Origin: an uncultured Sulfitobacter sp.
GTDB lineage: Bacteria; Pseudomonadota; Alphaproteobacteria; Rhodobacterales; Rhodobacteraceae
DNA length: 53,202 bases
Assembly (NCBI GenBank): GCA_905182645.1
Contig: CAJJCJ010000012.1
Coordinates: 1-53,202 of the forward strand
Reading direction: 5' to 3'
Shown here: in pieces, positions 8,508 through 17,416 of the stretch
Numbering within the stretch: the stretch's first letter is position 1
How the letters are laid out: each line of letters opens with the position of its first letter
Translations under genes and position numbers: made by a program
Notes under the pieces: generated by a model
What the model saw: only the letters and a program-made list of their open reading frames with translations
What the model was told of the DNA's origin: nothing
The model's database searches: none

Positions 8508-9110
8508 TTAGATGTTATACGTGCCCGACAATTCGTCTTTGAACACCTGGGTTAGGGAATCCGTGACACGCACCTTCTCAGTTTGACCGCGTTGTTCTTG
8601 CATTAATGCAGCAACGCCGCCCGGTGCAGAAAGGTCAGCCTTGATCAGACGTGCCTCTTCGATAATCTCACCAGTAACAGCGTTACGAACAGACATCGTA
8701 AACACGATGTTATATACACCACCGATCGAGAAACGGGTACGCTCGGTTACACCGTGGAACCGGACCAGTTCAAAATCGACAACAATTGGAATGTTACCTT
8801 CAAGACGGTCTTGGTTGCGCACCGTCGCCGTTTCGAAAATAGTTCCGATCTGCTGGATACGGTCACCGATGGGGTCGCCGCGCCAAACAACATCCGCGTT
8901 TGGGTAATATGAATTGGATTCAGACACGCTCAGGTCGCTGGACGCTGCAAATGTCATGTCTTCAATGACGTACGATCGCGCGATGATGCCGCCTTCAACA
9001 CCAAATGCAGGTACATCAAGTGGGGCATTCCGCGATACAGTATCAACACTGGCACAGCCAGCAATACTAAGAACAAGGGCCGCAACAGACGTGATTTTAA
9101 ACAGTTTCAT
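8508..9110 (-). CDS. Envelope lipoprotein of unknown function
   Basis: A 200-residue protein with a clear lipoprotein signal: a basic start MKLFK, a hydrophobic core, and a lipobox LSIAGC with Cys at residue 19. The mature part has no transmembrane segment and contains alternating beta-strand-like stretches such as IPIVVDFELVRFHGV and FSIGGVYNIVFTMSV. I believe it belongs to a small Rhodobacteraceae-restricted lipoprotein family (possibly that catalogued as DUF6778), but I cannot confirm the name. It is separated by 39 bases from the methyltransferase gene on the same strand and diverges from edd. Confidence 0.75.
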   Translation of the reverse strand: MKLFKITSVAALVLSIAGCASVDTVSRNAPLDVPAFGVEGGIIARSYVIEDMTFAASSDLSVSESNSYYPNADVVWRGDPIGDRIQQIGTIFETATVRNQDRLEGNIPIVVDFELVRFHGVTERTRFSIGGVYNIVFTMSVRNAVTGEIIEEARLIKADLSAPGGVAALMQEQRGQTEKVRVTDSLTQVFKDELSGTYNI

Positions 9111-9292
9111 TGTTTTACCTCCGGGCTTTGGCCCAATGTCGTCTGGTCCCGTTATTTTGCAGGGTTAAGACCTGATTAACCGAGATACTGGGGCGGAAAT
9201 GTGTTCAAATTGGGCAATTACGGGGTCAAATCATGATATTGTTGGTTTGACGGCCAAAGCGTTGTCAAAAAAACTCACATTTCGGCCGTAAA

Positions 9293-9312
9293 GGTTGTTA
9301 GCGCTAACAACC
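9293..9312. promoter_or_regulatory. Perfect 20-bp palindrome, LacI-family operator type
   Basis: GGTTGTTAGCGCTAACAACC reads the same on both strands. Its core TGTTAGCGCTAACA has the central CG and flanking arms typical of LacI/GalR-family operators in proteobacteria. It lies 38-57 bases before the edd start codon, a position suited to repression of edd-eda. No LacI-family gene is in the window, so the regulator is encoded elsewhere. It also lies upstream of the divergent lipoprotein gene, 183 bases from that start. Confidence 0.8.
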
Positions 9313-9349
9313 TATGATACCGCCACACAAAAGCGAAGCAGGAGCGATC

Positions 9350-11155
9350 ATGACACTTCATAAGACAATTCAAGCGGTCACCGACCGTATCCGCGCACGG
9401 TCCGAGGCCACCCGCGGCGATTACCTCGACCGTATGGCAGCTGCTGCCGCCGAAGGACCGCGTCGCGCTCATCTTACTTGCGGCAACCAAGCCCACGCTT
9501 ACGCGCCCATGGGCGAAGATAAAGGTACACTCGCAGCCACGCAGGCCGCAAACATCGGCATAATCACCGCCTATAACGATATGCTATCGGCGCACCAGCC
9601 GTTTGAACATTACCCTGACTTGATCCGTAAAACTGCCCGCAAAAACGGCGGCACAGCCCAAGTCGCAGGCGGTGTGCCTGCTATGTGTGACGGCGTGACC
9701 CAAGGCCAAACGGGCATGGAACTGTCGCTGTTTTCGCGCGATGTGATCGCCATGGCCGCAGGCATCGGCCTGTCCCACAACGTCTTTGACAGTGCTATTT
9801 ATCTTGGGGTTTGCGATAAAATCGTCCCCGGCTTGGTCATTTCTGCCGCCACATTTGGCTATATCCCCGGTATTTTCATCCCCGCAGGACCTATGGAATC
9901 CGGCCTGCCCAACGACGAAAAAGCCCGCGTGCGCCAGCAATTCGCAATCGGCGAAGTGGGCCGCGACGAATTAATGGCCGCCGAAATGGCCAGCTACCAC
10001 GGCGCAGGCACCTGCACGTTCTACGGAACTGCGAACACCAACCAAATGCTGATGGAATTCATGGGGCTGCACCTGCCCGGCGCATCGTTCGTCAACCCAG
10101 GTGAAGGGCTGCGCGCAGCACTGACCGTGGCAGGAACCGAAGCCGCGTTAAACAACACAGCACTTGGCGACACCTACCGCCCCGTCAGCCAGATCTTGGA
10201 TGAAAAGGCGTTTGTGAACGGTCTCGTTGGTCTCATGGCCACTGGTGGATCAACAAACCTCGTGCTGCACCTGCCTGCAATGGCGCGCGCCGCCGGCGTC
10301 ATCCTTGATCTGCAAGATTTTTCTGACCTGTCAGAAGCCGTGCCCCTTATGGCCAAGGTTTACCCCAACGGCCTCGCGGACGTGAACCACTTCCACGCAG
10401 CTGGCGGTTTGGGCTTTATGATCGGCGAGCTGCTTGACGCGGGGCTGTTGCACGACGACACGCAAACTGTCGTGGGCACTGGCTTGCGCGCCTATACCCA
10501 AGAACCACAGCTACAAGACGGGCGCGCCGTTTGGGTGCCCGGCACCGCTGTGTCGCTCAACGAAAAGATTATCCGCCCCGCGTCCAACCCGTTTAACCAG
10601 CACGGCGGCCTGACACAGCTTGCAGGCAACCTTGGGCGCGGCGTGATCAAAACATCTGCAGTCGCGCAAGAACGGCACATCATCGAGGCACCCGCCCGCG
10701 TGTTCCACACCCAAGACAGCGTCAAAGCCGCATTCAAAGCAGGCGAGCTGACCACAGACACAGTGATCGTCGTGCGTTTCCAAGGGCCAAAATCCAACGG
10801 AATGCCAGAGCTGCACGGGCTGACCCCAACATTGGCCGTGATGCAAGACCGCGGCCTGAAGGTGGCGCTGGTCACCGACGGGCGGATGTCTGGCGCATCA
10901 GGTAAAGTCCCTTCCGCGATCCACGTCAGCCCAGAAGCCGCTGACGGCGGGCCGTTGGCATTGATCCAAGACGGCGACATTGTCCGACTCGACGCGACCA
11001 AAGGCACCATCGACGTGTTGAATGTCGACTTGTCGACACGGACACCCGCCGCACCCAATCTATCGGGCAACGGTAACGGCGTTGGGCGCGAATTATTCGA
11101 CGTGTTCCGCAAAAACGTAGGCCACGCTGCCGACGGCGCTGGCGTCTGCATCTAA
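9350..11155 (+). CDS. edd: Phosphogluconate dehydratase
   Basis: A 601-residue enzyme of the IlvD/Edd family. It removes water from 6-phosphogluconate to give 2-keto-3-deoxy-6-phosphogluconate, the first dedicated step of the Entner-Doudoroff pathway, using an iron-sulfur cluster in the cytoplasm. The family signature [14 protein letters not shown] is at about residues 106-119 and [11 protein letters not shown] at about 75-85; the C-terminal signature [14 protein letters not shown] is near residue 510. The length equals that of known Edd proteins, longer than IlvD. ATG 9350 is preceded by GCAGGAG. It is followed by eda after 43 bases, forming an operon behind the LacI-type palindrome. Length and neighbour eda separate it from dihydroxyacid dehydratase. 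Confidence 0.97.
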   Translation: MTLHKTIQAVTDRIRARSEATRGDYLDRMAAAAAEGPRRAHLTCGNQAHAYAPMGEDKGTLAATQAANIGIITAYNDMLSAHQPFEHYPDLIRKTARKNGGTAQVAGGVPAMCDGVTQGQTGMELSLFSRDVIAMAAGIGLSHNVFDSAIYLGVCDKIVPGLVISAATFGYIPGIFIPAGPMESGLPNDEKARVRQQFAIGEVGRDELMAAEMASYHGAGTCTFYGTANTNQMLMEFMGLHLPGASFVNPGEGLRAALTVAGTEAALNNTALGDTYRPVSQILDEKAFVNGLVGLMATGGSTNLVLHLPAMARAAGVILDLQDFSDLSEAVPLMAKVYPNGLADVNHFHAAGGLGFMIGELLDAGLLHDDTQTVVGTGLRAYTQEPQLQDGRAVWVPGTAVSLNEKIIRPASNPFNQHGGLTQLAGNLGRGVIKTSAVAQERHIIEAPARVFHTQDSVKAAFKAGELTTDTVIVVRFQGPKSNGMPELHGLTPTLAVMQDRGLKVALVTDGRMSGASGKVPSAIHVSPEAADGGPLALIQDGDIVRLDATKGTIDVLNVDLSTRTPAAPNLSGNGNGVGRELFDVFRKNVGHAADGAGVCI

Positions 11156-11198
11156 TCGCGCCTTTCAGCGCATCTGACGACCATAAGGAACCAAAGTT

Positions 11199-11840
11199 AT
11201 GACACCCGAAACCGCATCCATCCGATCCCGCGAACTCTGCATGATGGCGCCCGTTATCCCCGTTCTCGTCGTGGATGACGCAGCCCACGCTGTGCCATTG
11301 GCGCGCGCCCTTGTGGCAGGAGGCCTGCCCGTTCTCGAAGTAACCTTGCGCACCGCGGCAGCCCTCGACGTGATCCGCGAAATGGCAACGGTCACTGGCG
11401 GCATCGTTGGTGCAGGCACGTTGCTGACACCCAAAGACGTCGAAGATGCAAAAGCAGCAGGCGCATTGTTCGGCGTGTCACCCGGTGCAACTGACCTGAT
11501 ATTGGACGCCTGCGAAGCCAACGATCTGCCACTTTTACCCGGTGTGGCCACAGCATCCGAAGCAATGCGTTTGCTAGAACGCGGCTACACCGTGCAAAAA
11601 TTCTTCCCTGCCGAAGCAAACGGCGGCGCGCCCGCGCTCAAGGCCATCGGATCACCGATCCCACAAGTCAGCTTTTGCCCAACCGGCGGCGTGAGCCTCA
11701 AAAATGCAAACGACTACCTGTCACTGTCCAACACACTTTGCGTTGGCGGATCATGGGTCGCACCAAAGGACAAAGTCCTGTCTGGCGATTGGGACGGGAT
11801 CACCGCACTCGCAGCGGTCGCATCACAATTAGCGCGTTAA
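11199..11840 (+). CDS. eda: KDPG aldolase (2-dehydro-3-deoxy-phosphogluconate aldolase)
   Basis: A 213-residue class I aldolase that splits KDPG into pyruvate and glyceraldehyde-3-phosphate, the second Entner-Doudoroff step. The catalytic Glu is seen in VLEVTLRT near residue 46-53, and the Schiff-base Lys in YTVQKFFPAE near residue 134. The phosphate-binding end shows CPTGGVSLKNA. Length is typical. It directly follows edd, and no separate promoter is evident in the 43-base gap, so both are probably transcribed together and regulated by the operator upstream of edd. Its stop overlaps the end of a convergent small gene by 4 bases. Confidence 0.97.
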   Translation: MTPETASIRSRELCMMAPVIPVLVVDDAAHAVPLARALVAGGLPVLEVTLRTAAALDVIREMATVTGGIVGAGTLLTPKDVEDAKAAGALFGVSPGATDLILDACEANDLPLLPGVATASEAMRLLERGYTVQKFFPAEANGGAPALKAIGSPIPQVSFCPTGGVSLKNANDYLSLSNTLCVGGSWVAPKDKVLSGDWDGITALAAVASQLAR

Positions 11841-12106
11841 TAACCAAGACGCGCGGCGCGGCCACCACGCCTTGCAGCGGTTGGTGGTGTCTCCAATGCG
11901 GCACGCAACGTGACGTTCATCGGATGATCCGCAGGCTGATCCAAATAGCGGGCCAGTAGCGCTGCAAGTGCGTCGTCATAAGGCGCGCCATGCCCAAGGG
12001 CCCAGTCCAAAAACACGGTGCGGCACTGGCCAAGATCAATCCCATCAATGCGAAACGATTCTTGGATCAATCCGCGTGGATCGTTGGGATCATCTGATCT
12101 GGGCAT
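11837..12106 (-). CDS. Small conserved protein downstream of glnE, unknown function
   Basis: An 89-residue soluble protein, rich in Asp near the start (MPRSDDPNDPRGLIQESF) and in Arg at the end (ARRGGRAARLGY). The centre contains FLDWALGHGAPYDDALAALL, probably two helices. I do not recognise a domain. Its ATG lies inside the last codons of glnE (17-base overlap), so it is very likely co-translated with glnE, and such a partner gene seems to be common in the family, though I cannot prove that here. No link to nitrogen control is visible in the protein itself. Confidence 0.7.
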   Translation of the reverse strand: MPRSDDPNDPRGLIQESFRIDGIDLGQCRTVFLDWALGHGAPYDDALAALLARYLDQPADHPMNVTLRAALETPPTAARRGGRAARLGY

Positions 12107-14903
12107 CGTGTTCGTCCTTTTGTGTCAGCCGCGCGGTGATCACCGCATCAGCCCTAGCTGCCACATCCGTAAGGGCGGCAGCCAAATCATCCATCGTTTC
12201 AAACCCTGCCTCGCGCAAGATCAAGCCAGTGCCACCCGCGCCCAACGCGTCAGGGTCCAACGCCCCGCCCGTCAGCAAACGCGATGCGGCCTGCATGCGC
12301 CAGAAAAGCCCTGCGGCAGCGGCAATTGCGCCTGCATCTGCGGCGCTTAACCAGCCATGCGCGACACCTGCCGCCAATTGTGACGCCGCATCGCGCGCAG
12401 GGCTGCCAGCACGCAGGGCGGCCGCCTGACTGATCAGTTCAGTATCTTGCAAACGACCCGCACCAATCTTCGCGTCCCAAACACCAAGCGAGGGTTTTGC
12501 CTCTGCAATCCGCGCCCGCATTTCGGCCAAGTCAGACAAAACATCAGGCCCCTGCCCCTTTGCAGTCAGCAATTCACGGCGAAAGGTTTCGACATCTTGG
12601 GCCAGCGCATCTGATCCAGCAACAGGGCGCGCACGGGTCAATGCCAAATGCTCCCATGTCCATGCCTCCTCAAGCTGATAGGTTTGGAATGCCTGCAGCG
12701 ACGTGGCCACTGGGCCCGAACGACCAGACGGGCGCAAACGCATATCAACCTCGTACAAACGCCCCTCAGCCATCGGGGCAGACAGAGCAGTCACCAACGC
12801 TTGGGTCAGGCGGGCATAAAAGGGACGTGTGGACAAAGGACGCGGACCATCTGACGCATCCACGCCGTCCGCATCATAGATCATGATCAGATCCAGATCA
12901 GAGCTAGCATTCAACCGCGCAGCCCCCAGACTGCCCATCCCCAAGATCACCGCACCACGGCCGGGTTGCGGGCCATGTTTGCGGGCGAACTCGCCCACAA
13001 CCACAGGCCACAGGGCGGCCAACACGGCCCCCGCAAGGTCGCCGTATTGCGCGCCAGACGTATCAGCATCCGTCAAGCCGCGTAGGTAATGCACCCCAAC
13101 GCGGAACCGCCACTCCTTGGCCCAAACACGGGCGGCGAGCAACTTTGCCTCATAATCGGGTGCGGCATCCAACACCGCGTTCAGCGTATCCGTCAGGGCC
13201 AAGCTCCCCGGCCAATCTGCAAAGAACGTACCACCAAGAACGGCGTCCAACACACTGGAATTGCGCGATAAATACTGTGATAACGCCGGCGACGTGGCTG
13301 CGATATCAACGATCAATTGGGTCAATTGTGGGTTCGCCTCAAATAGCGAAAACAACTGCACGCCCGCAGGCAAACCGCGCAAAAACCCGTCAAACTGCAA
13401 CAACGCCTCTTCGGGCTTGGCGGCCTCCTGCAGACGGGTCAGAATTTCAGGGCGCAACCGCTTGAAAATTTCCTCAGCGCGATCAGACCGCAACGCAGGA
13501 TATGTCTTCCAACGCGATGTAATCTCAATCCCCCATTTGTCATCAACCAGCTTGGCAGGCTCTGGGGCAAAGAACCCTTCGGTCGTGGTATGCACTTCCT
13601 CCAACCGATCTTTCAACTCAGCCCGCAACCCGCCTAAATCGCGGCCCATCAAACATGACAGGCGATCAAAACCATCCACATCACGGGGCAAACTATGGGT
13701 TTGGGCGTCATTGATCATCTGTAAACGATGCTCCACTTCACGATGAAATGAGTAATGATCATAAAGGCTTGTAGCTGTTTCTTTAGGTATCCAGTCGGCA
13801 GCCGCCAATGCATTCAACCCATCCTCAGTCCGGCGCACCCGCAATGATGCATCACGCCCCCCCGCGATCAACTGACGGGTCTGGGTGAAAAACTCGATCT
13901 CGCGAATACCGCCGCGCCCCAGCTTCATATTGTGGCCTTCAAGAACCAGCTTGCCGCCCAATCCCTTATGGTCCCGAATACGCAAACGCATGTCATGAGC
14001 ATCCTGAATGGCTGCAAAATCCAGATGCTTGCGCCACACAAACGGGCGCAACGTATCCAAGAACCGCTGCCCTGCTTTTAGATTACCAGCACAGGCGCGC
14101 GCCTTGATAAATGCAGCCCGTTCCCACGTCCGACCAATACTTTCATAGTACCGCTCGGCCACCTCCGTGCTGATACAAACAGGGGTCGATGACGCATCAG
14201 GGCGCAAACGCAAATCAGTGCGAAAAACATAGCCACCTGCGGTCACATCAGCCATGATAGCGGTCATTTTGCGGGTCACACGGATAAACGCGGCGCGGGC
14301 ATCATGATAATCGTCAGGATCAAAGCGAGTTTCATCAAACAGGCAAATCAGGTCAATATCCGACGAATAATTCAGCTCGCCCGCGCCCATTTTGCCCATC
14401 GCCAGCGCGATCATACCGCCCGCGTCGGCAACATCATCACGGCCCATTCCCGGCAGCTTCCCGCGGCGTATTTCCGCCGCAACCAATGCCTTGATCGACA
14501 CATCCACCGCCAAATCGCCAAAATCCGTCAACGTCTGTGTGACTTTGCTCAGCCCCCAAACACCGCCCAAATCAGCCAAACCTGTGACCAACGCAATCCT
14601 GCGCTTGGCAGCACGCAACGCCAATGGAAGATCATCCAACGCGACATCGGGCAAACTGACAAACAACTGGTCCACCGCCGCCTCTGGATCAGCCAGCGCA
14701 GGCAGCAACCAAGCCGCCTCTTTTTGCATCAAGCTCGATAAATATGGACTCGACCCGCCTGCCCCCGCAATCAGCTTGGTCAGCGCGGGATCAAGCCCCT
14801 CAAGGGCAGCAACGGCATCAGCACCCCGTTCAATATCGTAAGGGCGCGGCGTGCGGGTCAATCGTTTGGTAAAGGTCATGTCTATATAGTGATAGGCAGA
14901 CAT
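12090..14903 (-). CDS. glnE: Bifunctional glutamine synthetase adenylyltransferase/deadenylase
   Basis: A 937-residue enzyme that adds AMP to, and removes it from, glutamine synthetase in response to PII signalling. Two nucleotidyltransferase domains are visible. The N-terminal one, for removal of AMP, has ELNYSSDIDLICLFD at about residues 177-191. The C-terminal one, for addition, has GMGSLGAARLNASSDLDLI near residue 658. Helical GlnE linker regions (REIEFFTQTRQL and VEHRLQM) lie between. The length fits alphaproteobacterial GlnE. Start choice is open: ATG 14903 or ATG 14879 (MTFTKRL), neither with a good ribosome binding site. The frame is fully intact over 2.8 kb, unlike many neighbours. 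The downstream small gene overlaps its end. Confidence 0.95.
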   Translation of the reverse strand: MSAYHYIDMTFTKRLTRTPRPYDIERGADAVAALEGLDPALTKLIAGAGGSSPYLSSLMQKEAAWLLPALADPEAAVDQLFVSLPDVALDDLPLALRAAKRRIALVTGLADLGGVWGLSKVTQTLTDFGDLAVDVSIKALVAAEIRRGKLPGMGRDDVADAGGMIALAMGKMGAGELNYSSDIDLICLFDETRFDPDDYHDARAAFIRVTRKMTAIMADVTAGGYVFRTDLRLRPDASSTPVCISTEVAERYYESIGRTWERAAFIKARACAGNLKAGQRFLDTLRPFVWRKHLDFAAIQDAHDMRLRIRDHKGLGGKLVLEGHNMKLGRGGIREIEFFTQTRQLIAGGRDASLRVRRTEDGLNALAAADWIPKETATSLYDHYSFHREVEHRLQMINDAQTHSLPRDVDGFDRLSCLMGRDLGGLRAELKDRLEEVHTTTEGFFAPEPAKLVDDKWGIEITSRWKTYPALRSDRAEEIFKRLRPEILTRLQEAAKPEEALLQFDGFLRGLPAGVQLFSLFEANPQLTQLIVDIAATSPALSQYLSRNSSVLDAVLGGTFFADWPGSLALTDTLNAVLDAAPDYEAKLLAARVWAKEWRFRVGVHYLRGLTDADTSGAQYGDLAGAVLAALWPVVVGEFARKHGPQPGRGAVILGMGSLGAARLNASSDLDLIMIYDADGVDASDGPRPLSTRPFYARLTQALVTALSAPMAEGRLYEVDMRLRPSGRSGPVATSLQAFQTYQLEEAWTWEHLALTRARPVAGSDALAQDVETFRRELLTAKGQGPDVLSDLAEMRARIAEAKPSLGVWDAKIGAGRLQDTELISQAAALRAGSPARDAASQLAAGVAHGWLSAADAGAIAAAAGLFWRMQAASRLLTGGALDPDALGAGGTGLILREAGFETMDDLAAALTDVAARADAVITARLTQKDEHDAQIR

Positions 14904-14963
14904 GGGCTGGTCAACGGGGCACAGCCCGTTAAAATTACCAATTCACACCAAAAGGGACACAAC

Positions 14964-15414
14964 ATGAGCCAAAGTCTTAACCGCGTCATGGACGCACTGA
15001 CCGCCGCAGGCCTTGGGATAGTCACGATCGAAATGCCCTCCGACACGCGCACCGCCCAACAAGCTGCTGATGCCGCAGGCTGCGATCTGGATCAAATCGC
15101 CAAATCGATCATTTTCGCAGGTGCAGACAGCGGAAAGCTTTATCTCTTCATAACAGCGGGCGGCAATCAGGTTGAACGCAGGCAAAGCATCCAACCTCGC
15201 AGGCGAACCCTTGGGGCGCGCCGACGCGCATATGGTGCGGGCGACGACAGGCTTTGCCATTGGCGGCGTTTCACCTGTCGGGCACGTGACCCCAATTCGC
15301 GCATTTATTGACCCAAGACTGCATGATTTCAGCCTCATTTACGCGGCTGCGGCCACACCACGGCACATCTTTGCCATTGATACCACAGAATTATCCATAA
15401 TAACAAAATCTTAA
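14964..15414 (+). pseudogene. YbaK/ProX-type aminoacyl-tRNA deacylase, one-base frameshift
   Basis: The YbaK fold hydrolyses mischarged aminoacyl-tRNAs in trans. The N-terminal 70 residues (MSQSLNRVMDALTAAGLG to FITAGGNQV) are in the frame of ATG 14964, which has AAAGGGA upstream. The rest, AGKASNLAGEPLGRADAH to the TAA at 15414, including the conserved-type GFAIGGVSPVGH, is in another frame. At 15174-15177 the sequence GAAC replaces an expected GAC, so removal of one A rejoins the halves into about 149 residues (GGNQVDAGKAS). Either the gene is dead or this is a base-call error in a short A run. It is divergent from glnE, with a 60-base gap. Confidence 0.87.
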
Positions 15415-15441
15415 CTTTCTGATTTTAATACATAATAAATG

Positions 15442-15466
15442 TTAATGTAAAATACATTTACATTAA
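15442..15466. promoter_or_regulatory. Dyad A upstream of DUF2852 gene
   Basis: Two perfect 10-base arms, TTAATGTAAA and TTTACATTAA, are separated by the 5 bases ATACA. The dyad sits in an AT-rich stretch between the deacylase remnant and the DUF2852 gene. It shares arm sequence and spacing with the dyad at 15503-15521, which suggests that both are bound by the same dimeric regulator. No T-tract follows, so a terminator is unlikely. Confidence 0.65.
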
Positions 15467-15502
15467 GAGTTGCACCATCGCTCCTGTGCTCCGATATGGG
15501 TA

Positions 15503-15521
15503 ATGTGAAAGACATTCACAT
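15503..15521. promoter_or_regulatory. Dyad B upstream of DUF2852 gene
   Basis: Arms ATGTGAA and TTCACAT, spacer AGACA. Compared with dyad A the shared pattern is ATGTrAA, five bases of type AnACA, then TTyACAT. Its centre is 58 bases from that of dyad A and it ends 28 bases before the DUF2852 start codon, so it probably overlaps the transcription start or the leader. The cognate regulator is not in the window. Confidence 0.6.
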
Positions 15522-15549
15522 CGACTTAACCTCTTAAAGGAGCCACACT

Positions 15550-15999
15550 ATGACAACCGCCACCGCAACATCCACTGCACCGATTGGCCTGCCAATGACA
15601 CGTCCCGGCTTTTTCGCTCGCTGCGAAAACTGGCTGGATGAGCGCGGTAAAGGCGCTTGGATTGGCGCGATGGTCCTTGGATTCATCTTTTTCTGGCCCG
15701 TTGGCCTCGCCCTTTTAGCTTACATGATCTGGAGCAAACGCATGTTTAAAAAATCCCACAACTGCAGCAGCCGTCGCAGCAATCGTCACGCCATGATGGC
15801 AACTTCCGGCAACTCCGCATTTGACGCCTATAAGGCCGACACATTGCGCCGCTTGGAAGAAGAGCAAACCAACTTTGAATCCTTCTTGACCCGCCTGCGT
15901 GACGCCAAAGACAAGGCCGAGTTCGACCAATTCATGGACGACCGCGCAACCAAAGCGGCACTATCCAAAGACGACGACGCAGCAAACGAGCCTGCATAA
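15550..15999 (+). CDS. DUF2852 domain-containing membrane protein
   Basis: A 149-residue protein of the DUF2852 family, which is found mostly in alphaproteobacteria and has no known function. After a short Thr/Ala-rich start comes a conserved region FARCENWLDERGKGAWIGAM, then a transmembrane segment at about residues 38-61 (MVLGFIFFWPVGLALLAYMIW), a basic stretch with an unusual NCSSRRSNRH sequence, and a C-terminal acidic helix with coiled-coil character (KADTLRRLEEEQTNFESFL). The start at ATG 15550 follows AAAGGAGC at 15535-15542, a strong ribosome binding site. Regulation by the two dyads upstream is inferred. Confidence 0.87.
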   Translation: MTTATATSTAPIGLPMTRPGFFARCENWLDERGKGAWIGAMVLGFIFFWPVGLALLAYMIWSKRMFKKSHNCSSRRSNRHAMMATSGNSAFDAYKADTLRRLEEEQTNFESFLTRLRDAKDKAEFDQFMDDRATKAALSKDDDAANEPA

Positions 16000-16019
16000 A
16001 CCCTCCCCCCCGATGTGGT

Positions 16020-16038
16020 GGCCCCAAACCTTGGGGCC
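16020..16038 (+). terminator. Hairpin after DUF2852 gene
   Basis: GGCCCCAA at 16020-16027 and TTGGGGCC at 16031-16038 form an 8-bp perfect stem with a 3-base loop ACC, 20 bases after the DUF2852 stop codon. The tail (gccagacagtatttt) has only a short, late T run, so termination may be incomplete and RDD gene transcription could continue. Confidence 0.5.
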
Positions 16039-16073
16039 GCCAGACAGTATTTTCAGATAGAAAGCCACACACT

Positions 16074-16526
16074 ATGTCCGCCCACCCTATGCACCTTGGC
16101 CTGCCAGACCCTTCCACAAAGCCCCAGTTCTATGAAGGCATCTTTATCAAACGTGCGCTCGCGTGGGTCATCGACGTGGTGCTGATAGCGCTGCTCTGCC
16201 TGCTTGTCCTGCCGTTCACGGCATTTCTAGCGATCTTTATCTTCCCACTGTTGATGCTCGTCACAGGGTTTGTTTATCGGTGGTTCACTATTGCGGGCAA
16301 ATCTTCAACATGGGGCATGCGCGTGATGGGCATTGAACTACGCGACGCGGACGGGCTCCGCCTGCAATCTGGCACAGCGCTTGCACATACGTTTGGCTAT
16401 ACCGTTAGCGTTGCGATCGCGCCGTTGCTGCTTATTTCGATCCTGATGATGCTGATGACTGACTGCAAACAAGGCCTAACAGACCACATACTTGGCACCG
16501 CCGCGCTCAACCGACCAGCGCTCTAA
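16074..16526 (+). CDS. RDD family membrane protein
   Basis: A 150-residue inner-membrane protein of the RDD family. The naming residues are seen as FIKRALAWVIDVVLIALL (Arg and Asp in the first membrane helix, around residues 24-41) and a second conserved region TWGMRVMGIELRDADG near residue 80. Three hydrophobic segments are present: about 33-50, 50-67 and 110-131 (TVSVAIAPLLLISILMMLM). Some RDD proteins have been linked to ion or compatible-solute transport, but function is uncertain here. The Asp of the C-terminal LTDHILGTAAL is the usual family ending. It lies 75 bases after the DUF2852 gene. Confidence 0.88.
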   Translation: MSAHPMHLGLPDPSTKPQFYEGIFIKRALAWVIDVVLIALLCLLVLPFTAFLAIFIFPLLMLVTGFVYRWFTIAGKSSTWGMRVMGIELRDADGLRLQSGTALAHTFGYTVSVAIAPLLLISILMMLMTDCKQGLTDHILGTAALNRPAL

Positions 16527-16600
16527 GGCCCCCTAACAAAAGAGGGTCTTGCGATTTTAAAGCGGTAAGTTAGAATTTGCTAACTCATTGGAAGCCTTGC

Positions 16601-17416
16601 ATGCGTCACACGCTCCCCATTGCACCACAATTTTATGTCACGTCCCCACAACCCTGTCCGTATCTGGACGGTCGGGTGGAACGTAAGCTGTTCACTGCGC
16701 TGCAAGGCGAAACCGCCGCCAAACTAAACGATAGCCTCTCAAAACAAGGCTTTCGACGCTCGCAAAACGTGCTGTACCGGCCATCGTGTACCGACTGCTC
16801 CGCCTGTATGTCGGCACGGATCAAAGTGGCTGACTTTACGCCCAGCAAAAGCCAAAAGCGGGTGCTAAAGCGCAACGCACATCTGTCGCGCCGCGCCCGC
16901 TCACCTTGGGCAACCGAAGAGCAATACAACCTTTTCCGCGACTACCTCGATAGCCGGCACGCAGCGGGCGGCATGGCCGATATGGACATGTTCGAATTCG
17001 CAGCCATGGTCGAAGAAACCCCGATCCGCACCCGTCTGATCGAATATACATCGGCCAGCGCGGCCACTGAACTGCAGGCCGTCGGTCTGACAGACATTCT
17101 AAATGATGGGGTGTCGATGGTCTATTCATTCTTCCAGCCTGGCTTGGACAAAGACAGCCTTGGGACCTTTATCATCCTTGATCACATCGCCATCGCGCGC
17201 GATCTAGGCCTGCCGTATGTCTACCTCGGCTACTGGGTGCCCGGCAGCAGTAAAATGGGATACAAGGCTAACTTTGCCGGTGTTGAAGTCCATTGTAAAG
17301 ACGGCTGGGCACCGATTGGTTCGGTCGACGATTATGACGACGCTTTGCACCCCTTGTCCACAGATCCAATTGCCGAACAAGTCGCACGGATCAGCTTACC
17401 AGATGGGCAGCGTTGA
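16601..17416 (+). CDS. bpt: Aspartate/glutamate leucyltransferase (Bpt-type)
   Basis: A 271-residue enzyme that transfers leucine (or arginine in ATE relatives) from aminoacyl-tRNA to the N-terminus of proteins beginning with Asp or Glu, marking them for degradation by ClpAP in the bacterial N-end rule pathway. The family signatures are [13 protein letters not shown] near residue 18-30, the Cys-rich [16 protein letters not shown] near 59-74, and the C-terminal [18 protein letters not shown] near 213-230. I chose ATG 16601 over 16577 because homologues start with a short sequence before [11 protein letters not shown] and GGAAG lies upstream. Bpt rather than ATE is inferred from bacterial origin and length. 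No clpS is adjacent. Confidence 0.93.
   Translation: MRHTLPIAPQFYVTSPQPCPYLDGRVERKLFTALQGETAAKLNDSLSKQGFRRSQNVLYRPSCTDCSACMSARIKVADFTPSKSQKRVLKRNAHLSRRARSPWATEEQYNLFRDYLDSRHAAGGMADMDMFEFAAMVEETPIRTRLIEYTSASAATELQAVGLTDILNDGVSMVYSFFQPGLDKDSLGTFIILDHIAIARDLGLPYVYLGYWVPGSSKMGYKANFAGVEVHCKDGWAPIGSVDDYDDALHPLSTDPIAEQVARISLPDGQR

Noticed and set aside
9350..11155. Dihydroxyacid dehydratase (ilvD) as an alternative to edd
   Set aside because: Length of about 600, the direct neighbour eda and the Edd-type signatures support 6-phosphogluconate dehydratase.
12090..14903. Long open frames on the plus strand opposite glnE
   Set aside because: They are shadows of a GC-rich gene with strong codon bias. 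None has a domain or a ribosome binding site.
16527..16600. Terminator after the RDD gene
   Set aside because: CCCCCT and AGAGGG can pair weakly, but there is no stable stem followed by a T-tract.
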